Positions 16,165 to 22,846 of a stretch of 64,000 nt of DNA are shown here, piece by piece. Numbering within the stretch: the stretch's first letter is position 1; the number at the start of each line of letters is the position of its first letter. The stretch is from Mucilaginibacter mali (lineage in GTDB: Bacteria; Bacteroidota; Bacteroidia; Sphingobacteriales; Sphingobacteriaceae), in assembly GCF_013283875.1 (NCBI RefSeq), contig NZ_CP054139.1:4402001-4466000 (forward strand). Direction: 5' to 3'. Made by a program: the position numbers and the translations under genes. The notes under the pieces are model-generated. The model was not told the DNA's origin, made no database searches, and saw only the letters and a program-made list of their open reading frames with translations.

Positions 16165-18564
16165 TTAGTGCGCATACTTGCGCTTCCTAAAATAATGTTG
16201 AAAAATAGCAAATATTAACACCAACAGCAAAGGCCCCGCGGTATTTATCAATTGCCAGTATAATTTCTCGTTGCGAATGCGGGCGCGGTTAAGTAAACGT
16301 AATTGTATCTCCTTATCACGCAGCGCAATCAGGCGGGCATCTCCGGTCAGGTATTCGGCCAGGTTAAGCAGTAAGTTGCGGTTGCCGTAGTTCTTGTGGG
16401 TATAATGATCGTAACCAAGCGGATAGGGCGAGCCATCGGCAGCCACCTGGTTCTTAAAGATATCGCCATCGCTTATCACTACTATTTTGGCCGGCTTGCT
16501 TGCCGCCGCTTTATTAATATGCCCGCCAATACTATCGGGCACCGGGCGATTCAGGAATACCGACTTAAAACTGCCTTCCAGCAACACGCCCGTGATTTTA
16601 GGCGCGCTTTGAAAAGTTGCCGGATCGGGTTCCTGCTCCAGGGCCTGTAACGACATCATGTATGGCGTATTGATCCTTTTATTAAACGGCGATGAAGTTA
16701 ACAGTACGGTAGTCTTTACATTTTTAATGCCCAGCGTATCAATAGTACTCGGGAACTCGCTGCGGATAGCCTCCAGGTTTTTCACCACCGGGTGTTTTGA
16801 CATGGGCAGGAATAACGGGTAAAACAGCCAGTGCAGCATCTGGATCTGCGGCGCCCCACCAATGCCCCCTGTAGTAATGGGGATCTCGGCGCAGTTCATA
16901 TCGGCTATCAGATCGTAATTGATGCGTACACCATAATTGAATAGCTGGTCATCCAAATTCAGTTTTTTGCCGAACACCATTTGCTGGTTATCCTTTATAT
17001 GGCGCAGGCTATCCATCTCTGCGGTAACCTGGTCAATGCTCCACAACAGCTTACCGCCGCCCATCAGGTACTGGTCTATCTTAAATTTCTCCAATTCGGT
17101 AAAAGGCTCAACCGGTTTGGGGATTACCAGCAAGGCCAGTTTTTTCATACTGTCCAGCGGCAGTTGTTTCAAATCCACACGACCGAAGAGGAAGCCATCG
17201 GCCAGGTTCTTATGCGCATCGTACAATTGCAGGTCGGTCAACTCGCCATGGCCTTCGGTAAAACCTATACGTGGCCGACCGTTGGCAACGGCCTTTTTTA
17301 TGGTAGAGGTAAAAGCATACTCCAGGTTTTGGATGGAGTTATTCAGCACCTCATCCTCATTGGCGCCCTCCCGGGTTTGCAGCAAGGATACCGGCACCTC
17401 AATATCGCCCGCCGTAACCATAGCGGCCGGGAAGATGATCTTTTGCATTTGCCCGTTATCGGTTTTTACGCTCAGGTTAGTGGCGTCAATGCCGCGCTCG
17501 CTCAAGGCTTTAATAATAGTATCCTGCTGATTTTCGGGTACATTCTTTAGCGGGTCGATGATATCAAACTGTAACTTGCCATGACTATAAGCCTGCAGAT
17601 CGTTCAGCATATCGCGGGTGGCATATTGCAACCGCTTCATCCCGGCAGGGAAATTATCGCCTTTTAAGAATACGGTTACGCGAACTGGTTTCGGTAGGCT
17701 GTCCATCACATTCCGGCTGATCTGCGATATGGTGTAGCGCTTCTCCTTAGTAAAATCAAAACGGGTGAACGAAAATTTTGATAATATCAGCAGCACGATC
17801 ACTCCGGCCAGGCAGGCACCGGCTGCTTTCATATTCATCGGCTTTTGCCTTTGGCGCATCAGCACAAATAAGGTCAGTGCAATAAATATGGCCGCCAGTA
17901 TGATGAAGTAGGCCAAATCACGGGTATCCAAAACACCACGGCTTACCGATTGGTAATGTTCGGTGATGCCCAGGTATTGTATCGAATAATCCTGCAGGGA
18001 TAGCAAGCCGCTCAGCGAATCGAACCCGCTGAAAATAAAGAAGCACAGGAAAACCGCCAGCGCGAAAGCGATGATCTGGTTTTTGGTGATAGCCGAAGCG
18101 AACAAGCCAATAGCCGCGAAGCCGCTGCCCAGCAAGAACAGGCCAATGTACGAACCAATGACACCACCGGTATCGATATTACCCTGCGGCGCGCCCAGCG
18201 TGCTCACCGTAAAATAATAAACAAGCGTGGGTAACAAAGCGCAAAGCAACAATAACACACTGGCCAGGTATTTTCCTAATACAATTTGCAGATCGGTTAA
18301 CGGGCGGGTAACCAGTAACTCGAACGTCCCCTCCTTACGTTCTTCGGCCAGCGAGCGCATGGTGATGGCCGGGATAAGGAACATAAATAAAAACGGGGCG
18401 ATATTAAAAAGGCTGTCAAGGCCGGCATAACCGTAATCCAGTATGCTGGTATCGGGGAAGACCCATAAAAACAGGCCCAGCACCAGCAAAAACAAGCCGA
18501 TGGTAACGTAAGCCACCAGCGAGCTTAGATAGGAAACGATCTCTTTTTTAAAAATTTGATACAC
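16165..18564 (-). CDS. gldG: GldF-GldG fusion, gliding-motility-associated ABC transporter
   Basis: A single 799-residue reading frame that contains both proteins normally encoded by gldF and gldG. Residues 1 to about 240 are the ABC-2 type permease GldF (six hydrophobic segments, with SLAEERKEGTFELLVTRPL after the second). After a linker, residues about 248-799 are GldG: a membrane helix, the diagnostic RFDFTKEKRYTIS at about 268-280, the large extracytoplasmic auxiliary domain, and a final membrane helix before the basic end RKRKYAH. The ATPase gldA is not in the window. In Flavobacterium these proteins support gliding motility; in Sphingobacteriaceae the fused form may be standard, and its role need not be gliding. 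Confidence 0.9.
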   Translation of the reverse strand: MYQIFKKEIVSYLSSLVAYVTIGLFLLVLGLFLWVFPDTSILDYGYAGLDSLFNIAPFLFMFLIPAITMRSLAEERKEGTFELLVTRPLTDLQIVLGKYLASVLLLLCALLPTLVYYFTVSTLGAPQGNIDTGGVIGSYIGLFLLGSGFAAIGLFASAITKNQIIAFALAVFLCFFIFSGFDSLSGLLSLQDYSIQYLGITEHYQSVSRGVLDTRDLAYFIILAAIFIALTLFVLMRQRQKPMNMKAAGACLAGVIVLLILSKFSFTRFDFTKEKRYTISQISRNVMDSLPKPVRVTVFLKGDNFPAGMKRLQYATRDMLNDLQAYSHGKLQFDIIDPLKNVPENQQDTIIKALSERGIDATNLSVKTDNGQMQKIIFPAAMVTAGDIEVPVSLLQTREGANEDEVLNNSIQNLEYAFTSTIKKAVANGRPRIGFTEGHGELTDLQLYDAHKNLADGFLFGRVDLKQLPLDSMKKLALLVIPKPVEPFTELEKFKIDQYLMGGGKLLWSIDQVTAEMDSLRHIKDNQQMVFGKKLNLDDQLFNYGVRINYDLIADMNCAEIPITTGGIGGAPQIQMLHWLFYPLFLPMSKHPVVKNLEAIRSEFPSTIDTLGIKNVKTTVLLTSSPFNKRINTPYMMSLQALEQEPDPATFQSAPKITGVLLEGSFKSVFLNRPVPDSIGGHINKAAASKPAKIVVISDGDIFKNQVAADGSPYPLGYDHYTHKNYGNRNLLLNLAEYLTGDARLIALRDKEIQLRLLNRARIRNEKLYWQLINTAGPLLLVLIFAIFQHYFRKRKYAH

Positions 18565-19329
18565 AGCAAAACAGGTATGGCGCCGAAATTACAAACAATA
18601 TTGGGGATGTGGAAGTATGGGTGGGGATTATTGCCACATTCCAGTTTCATCCATAGGTCAGTGCTTTATGAGAATTCGTCTGCTCATAGCCGCAGGGGCT
18701 TAGTTACTTTTGGCTTGGCCCAAAAGTAACCAAAAACCCAAGTCATAAAAAAGCTTCAGCCCGCCCTGCGTGGGCAGCTTTACGCCGGAGGCGGCTGCCC
18801 ACGGCATTCCCGCCAACGCTGGCCCGCTTTTATGACAGTCCCGCGCTCTTTTTAAAAGGCAAATCCGAGCGGAGCTTTGCTCCGCTCGGATTTGCCTTAC
18901 TCTTCTTGCTCCCGACAGCGGTTTGCTTCCGGCAAGATCAGGCAAAACGATGGTGGCCTGTGTGCAGGAAAGGGGAAGCGGATTTGCCTGAAGCGGTGGC
19001 ATAGCGGGTGCGCGAGCAGCGGCAAATTCTTGCGTACCGTGGTTTTGCCTGATGCGGGCAAAGGCCCTGTGCGGCAGAGGAAGCATTAGCGCTGTCTTGA
19101 TTTTTGGTTACTTTTTATCAAGAAAAAGTAACTAAGCCCCTGCGGCTATGAGCAGACTACCATTAATCCAAGCACAAAACCATCCCAAAAGCACCAACTC
19201 CCCCATTTGTAGTACAAATATTAAGGTAAGCACCGCAAAATACCCGCATCATTAATCCCGCTAAAATTTATAAATTGCTTCCTGTTTTAACCTCGGTTAA
19301 AACAACAGCACAATCACACATATTAACCA
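18565..19329. other. Gene-free region dominated by a nested inverted-repeat element
   Basis: Apart from the element at 18678-19157, the flanks (18565-18677 and 19158-19329) show no gene. The sequence from about 19260 to 19329 is probably the leader of the acyltransferase gene. Reading frames of up to 128 codons inside the element are GC-rich artefacts of its palindromes. Confidence 0.6.
18678..19157. repeat. 480 bp element with 34 bp perfect terminal inverted repeats and internal palindromes
   Basis: Ends are a perfect 34 bp inverted repeat (18678-18711 and 19124-19157, GTCTGCTCATAGCCGCAGGG... inward). Just inside the left end is a second palindrome (AGTTACTTTTGG-CTTGG-CCCAAAAGTAACC), and inside the right end another (GGTTACTTTTTATCAAGAAAAAGTAAC). 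Near the middle a perfect 18 bp stem with a TTT loop (18858-18896, GGCAAATCCGAGCGGAGC) stands out. There is no transposase. It resembles a non-autonomous, MITE-like element. Confidence 0.8.
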
Positions 19330-20463
19330 ATGGACCAATTAGCACCCAAACAACGCCTGCTATCGCTTGATGTGATGCGCGGCGCTACCGTAGCCGCCAT
19401 GACCCTGGTAAACAACCCCGGCGACTGGGGACATATCTACGCCCCGCTTGAACACTCGGAATGGAACGGCTGCACCCCTACCGACCTCATTTTCCCTTTC
19501 TTTGTGTTTATGGTGGGCGTTTCGACGGTTTTTGCCATGGAAACCAAAAAGGCCGATCCGGCTAATCACGGCAAAATGATATTGGGGGCATTGCGCCGAA
19601 TGGCGACCCTGATCCTGATCAGTTGGGCTATACAGTTGTTTTATCACCATACCCCATTTGTGCACAGCTTAACGCATTTGCGCTTTCCGGGCGTTTTGCA
19701 ACGCATCGCGCTGGTGTTTTTTATTGGAAGTGTGCTGTATATTAAATGTACACAACGTACCCGCGACTGGGTGATGGCCGGCGCGTTAATTGGCTATTAT
19801 ATCATTATGTGCTTTATCCCCGTTCCGGATGGCAACCCCGCCAACCTGAACCCCGAAACCAATATGGGCGCCTGGCTGGATCGGTTGATCTTTACTACCG
19901 ATCACCTTTGGAAATCATCAAAAACGTGGGACCCTGAAGGTTTGCTGGGTACCTTGCCTGCCTTGGGCACCGGCTTGTTCGGTATCCGTGTGGGCAGCTG
20001 GCTAAAACGCCCCGACCGCGAGAACAGCGTAAAGGTAACCTGGCTGTTTGTGTATGGCGTAGCCGCCGTGGTGATCTCGCTGATATGGGACCTGTTCTTC
20101 CCTATCAACAAAGCTTTGTGGACCAGCAGTTTTGTATTATACTGCGGCGGTCTGGCCACCATCGCGCTGGCCTTTACTTATTGGCTGATAGATGTACAGG
20201 GCCACCAAAAATATGCCTGGATATTGGTAGTGTTCGGCATGAACGCCATTGCCGCCTTTGTTTGGGGTGATATTTTGCAGGGCGTGGTCGATTTTATCCC
20301 GACCGGTACCGATATGAAGATGAGCACCTGGCTTTACCAGCATGGCGTAGCACCTTTCTTTACGCCATACAACGCATCGCTGGTGCGGGCTATTATTTAT
20401 GTGTTTTTAACCTGGCTGCCGATGGTGTGGCTGTATAAAAAGAAGATATATATTAAGGTGTAA
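19330..20463 (+). CDS. COG4299-family acyltransferase (heparan-alpha-glucosaminide N-acetyltransferase-like)
   Basis: A 377-residue multi-pass membrane protein with about ten hydrophobic segments. The N-terminal signature LLSLDVMRGATVAAMTLVNN with the downstream WNGCTPTDLIFPFFVFMVGVS is typical of the COG4299/DUF5009 family related to human HGSNAT and bacterial NagX. Such proteins transfer acetyl groups from cytoplasmic acetyl-CoA to aminosugars across the membrane; the acceptor here is unknown. Monocistronic in appearance, followed by two repeat elements. Confidence 0.88.
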   Translation: MDQLAPKQRLLSLDVMRGATVAAMTLVNNPGDWGHIYAPLEHSEWNGCTPTDLIFPFFVFMVGVSTVFAMETKKADPANHGKMILGALRRMATLILISWAIQLFYHHTPFVHSLTHLRFPGVLQRIALVFFIGSVLYIKCTQRTRDWVMAGALIGYYIIMCFIPVPDGNPANLNPETNMGAWLDRLIFTTDHLWKSSKTWDPEGLLGTLPALGTGLFGIRVGSWLKRPDRENSVKVTWLFVYGVAAVVISLIWDLFFPINKALWTSSFVLYCGGLATIALAFTYWLIDVQGHQKYAWILVVFGMNAIAAFVWGDILQGVVDFIPTGTDMKMSTWLYQHGVAPFFTPYNASLVRAIIYVFLTWLPMVWLYKKKIYIKV

Positions 20464-20477
20464 TGAAGAAATAGGAG

Positions 20478-20570
20478 GTCATGCCGAACTTGTTTCGGCA
20501 TCCCATTTGCATGGTTTAGATTTGCACACCCAACCTATATGATGGGGTGCTGAAACAAGTTCAGCATGAC
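20478..20570. repeat. GTCAT-type hairpin element, copy C2
   Basis: 93 bp, the same length as C1 at 11401-11493, with arms GTCATGCCGAACTTGTTTCG... and ...GAAACAAGTTCAGCATGAC; only the middle differs from C1. It abuts the long repeat at 20571-20719. Confidence 0.85.
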
Positions 20571-20719
20571 ATGTTTGTTTTTCCGCTGAAGCCTCACCCT
20601 GCCCTCTCCAGAGGAGAGGGTTCCAAAGTCTCCCCCTTTGGGGGAGATTTAGAGGGGGCTTTCATCGGCATGTCATAAAAACCATTAGAGGTCGCCGGGA
20701 TTATATTACTCAGCATGAC
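20571..20719. repeat. 149 bp dispersed repeat F, copy 1
   Basis: Nearly identical (about five mismatches by eye) to the reverse complement of 61487-61634. It contains inner palindromes CCCTCTCCAGAGGAGAGGG and TCTCCCCCTTTGGGGGAGA and ends in CTCAGCATGAC, the same terminus as the GTCAT hairpins. Its left edge joins element C2. Confidence 0.85.
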
Positions 20720-20775
20720 AATATTTTAATGTGATTAACCCTTTTTAGTTCCGCAGCCATTAAACTTATAATGAT

Positions 20776-21249
20776 ATGATGAAGGTTGGATGCCGATTGA
20801 TACTATTTACCGGAATACTGTTTTTGGGTTTGATAAATGCCAAAGCGCAAACCGGTCCGCCCACAGCCAGTGCTCTGAAAGCAGCCGAAGATATGCTGAT
20901 CGCATCGGGAGTAAATGCGCAATTTGACAAAAGCATCCCCGGCATTATCGCTCAGTATAGCATACGGGTGCCTGAAGATAAACGCGCTGGTTTTACAAAA
21001 GCCATGACACCCTTTTTAACCAAATACTGTAGCTGGGATGCCCTGAAACATGATGTATGCGTAATGTATGCCCGTGAATTTACCGAAGCCGAACTAAAGC
21101 AAATGACCACCTTTTACAAAAGCCCAGTAGGATTAAAACTTCTGCAAAAGCAGCCCATCATTAACCAAATGGCCATGAGCATAGGCCAGCAAAGTGTGCT
21201 AAACCACGAGGCGGAGTTGAAGAAGCTGGTGGAGGATGCGGTGAAGTAG
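20776..21249 (+). CDS. DUF2059-family secreted protein
   Basis: A 157-residue protein with a signal peptide (MMKVGCRLILFTGILFLGLINAKAQ) and a DUF2059 domain whose signature is visible near the C-terminus: YAREFTEAELKQMTTFYKSPVG followed by KLLQKQPIINQ. The family is mostly alpha-helical and periplasmic with no assigned function. A second ATG follows immediately after the first and would serve equally. It stands alone between repeat DNA upstream and an AT-rich patch downstream. Confidence 0.83.
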   Translation: MMKVGCRLILFTGILFLGLINAKAQTGPPTASALKAAEDMLIASGVNAQFDKSIPGIIAQYSIRVPEDKRAGFTKAMTPFLTKYCSWDALKHDVCVMYAREFTEAELKQMTTFYKSPVGLKLLQKQPIINQMAMSIGQQSVLNHEAELKKLVEDAVK

Positions 21250-21364
21250 GTAGGCATCCTGCCATTGCGAGGCACGAAGACAACCGACCAACGGGAGCTC
21301 ATTAATGCCTTTTAAAATAAACAGAATATTAATAATCTCTACGCATCTAAAGTAATTTGATAGT

Positions 21365-21610
21365 ATGGAAAGACAAATCTTTGAGACGCAAAAACAGGCT
21401 TTAATAAAATTAATAGATGAATATCTAACTCAAAAGCACAGCATAGAACATAAAGCTGGCCTTTATCATATACTTGGAATAATTAATCAACACACATACG
21501 ATAACCGGCTCCATTTAAAAGGAACTATCACTCACACGATTATTGACAGCCTTCAATTGGATTATTTGTTAGGAGAAAAGCTGATACGGTTTGATGAGAA
21601 TATAAGCTAA
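21365..21610 (+). CDS. Hypothetical 81-residue protein
   Basis: A short cytoplasmic protein without signal or membrane helix, beginning MERQIFETQKQALIKLIDEYL and probably all-helical. I do not recognise a family. The gene is visibly more AT-rich than the genes around this patch, as is the one at 21909, which suggests an acquired region. The frame is clean and starts after an AT-rich leader, so it is plausibly real. Confidence 0.5.
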   Translation: MERQIFETQKQALIKLIDEYLTQKHSIEHKAGLYHILGIINQHTYDNRLHLKGTITHTIIDSLQLDYLLGEKLIRFDENIS

Positions 21611-21696
21611 CTTATACAGATTGTAATTTGAAAGATTAAACGCCTCCTTATCATTTCAAGCGGCACGTCTGAATAAGGCGAATACAAATTTTGCAC

Positions 21697-21783
21697 ATGA
21701 ACAAGCCCTACACCCGCCAGCAACTGATAGATGATTTTTATAATGATCTGCCTGTTAAATACACTCCGCTACCGCAGGTTTAG
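21697..21783 (+). pseudogene. Possible truncated gene start (28 codons)
   Basis: A frame reading MNKPYTRQQLIDDFYNDLPV and on to a TAG at 21781. It looks like the natural beginning of a protein, but it runs into a palindromic sequence (CCGCAGGTTTAGCGCAGCGTAACCTGTGG) at 21773-21801 that supplies the stop codon. It may be a gene cut short by that repeat, or simply a short unrelated frame. Confidence 0.3.
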
Positions 21784-21908
21784 CGCAGCGTAACCTGTGG
21801 GTGTCATTTGTCGAAGTTTATAAACTTCCGCGATGGACAAGACACAAGTTAAGCAACTACTCAACCACCCCTTAAACTTGCGCCAGCTTATCAATTTAAC
21901 TATCAAAA

Positions 21909-22256
21909 ATGGACGCCATTGAATTATTAAGCAATGTATTAGAAGTTTTTAAGGCGAATCGCAACGCCACGGATACTTTAAAATATCTTTTAGAAAACAA
22001 TATTCTGCATCCGTCATTTGAGCAACGATATGTTTTAAACAATGACGCTTGGCAATTTACAATAACAGGCAAGAATGAGATAAATACCGGTTTAGTAGAA
22101 TTTTATTTAGAAGCATCAGATAGATGCCCATACCGGGCAGAAGTGCTTTTTGAAGATAAGTGGTATTTGAGATCATTTATGTTTCTATGTCCGGGTTGTT
22201 TCGGCGAAGACAGAACATGCGGGGTATGTGACGGTTCAGGCTGGGGAGTATTATAG
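21909..22256 (+). CDS. Hypothetical 115-residue protein with C-terminal zinc-knuckle
   Basis: Begins MDAIELLSNVLEVFKANRNA; the central part is beta-rich. The C-terminus has two CxxC pairs, CPGC and CGVCDGSGWG, which resemble half of a DnaJ-type zinc finger (CxxCxGxG) and would bind one zinc ion. No family recognised. AT-rich relative to the flanking conserved genes, and embedded in a patch of small unknown genes and repeats. Confidence 0.55.
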   Translation: MDAIELLSNVLEVFKANRNATDTLKYLLENNILHPSFEQRYVLNNDAWQFTITGKNEINTGLVEFYLEASDRCPYRAEVLFEDKWYLRSFMFLCPGCFGEDRTCGVCDGSGWGVL

Positions 22257-22846
22257 CTATCTATAGTTGGTACACAATCAGCGAAATCAAAATAATCATC
22301 CTCAAAAATCAGCGGTCCAGACAACCGCGATAGGGATTGCAGGGGAAAGCCCACAGCCGTAGTGGAACAAGCGCGCAGGCCTGGCGAGGACTTGGACCGT
22401 AAAGCCCGGGCCGCAGGCATCGCCATCGTTTTCATTTTTAATTCCCGCCAATTTTTCGTATATTGTATCAACACCACGCGTGTACGATCAGCCGATTGTA
22501 CGATCTTTGCAAAACCCGCTTTTTTGATGAATCCAGATCTCCAAATATAATTTGGCAAAACACCATCGTGGCAAACACCCAAAAACCAACAGTTCTTTGA
22601 TATTTCGCAATCATAAACCACGCCTATAGGCGCATCAGGAAGGTTTTCCGTGCCCACGCCCATCTATTTTACGGGATAAAACCCGGTGAAAACACCAGCC
22701 CGTAATTTGATTTTGAAGAAAGTTTTTTATGGCAAGATTCTACACGTACCGGATGTAACAATGCCACAGGAAATAAATATCCCGGCAGTCCGTTGTAACT
22801 ACCGCGTTACTTTTGCATCTTAGTAGTAAATCAGTAAAAAACATAT
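22257..22846. other. Gene-free region with a GC-rich structured repeat
   Basis: Around 22314-22430 is a GC-rich, self-complementary stretch (TTGCAGGGGAAAGCCC..., CCTGGCGAGGACTTGGACCG, AAAGCCCGGGCC) that contrasts with its AT-rich surroundings and looks like a structured repeat or RNA. On the minus strand an uninterrupted frame of 186 codons spans 22663-22103, but it overlaps the end of the zinc-knuckle gene and includes the repeat, so I do not call it. The right end holds the promoter of the M16 peptidase gene. Confidence 0.45.
22808..22815 (+). promoter_or_regulatory. Possible -7 box of the M16 peptidase gene
   Basis: TACTTTTG fits the Bacteroidota -7 consensus TAnnTTTG and lies about 32 nt before the start codon. 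No good -33 TTTG at the right distance was found, so this is tentative. Confidence 0.35.

Noticed and set aside
18700-19086. A 128-codon frame within the 480 bp nested repeat
   Set aside because: The sequence is explained by palindromes (both strands open) and the protein has no recognisable pattern.
22103-22663. A 186-codon minus-strand frame through the GC-rich structured repeat
   Set aside because: It overlaps the 3' end of the zinc-knuckle gene and its central part is the repeat itself. The first 70 codons look partly protein-like, so a decayed gene is possible, but nothing supports it firmly.
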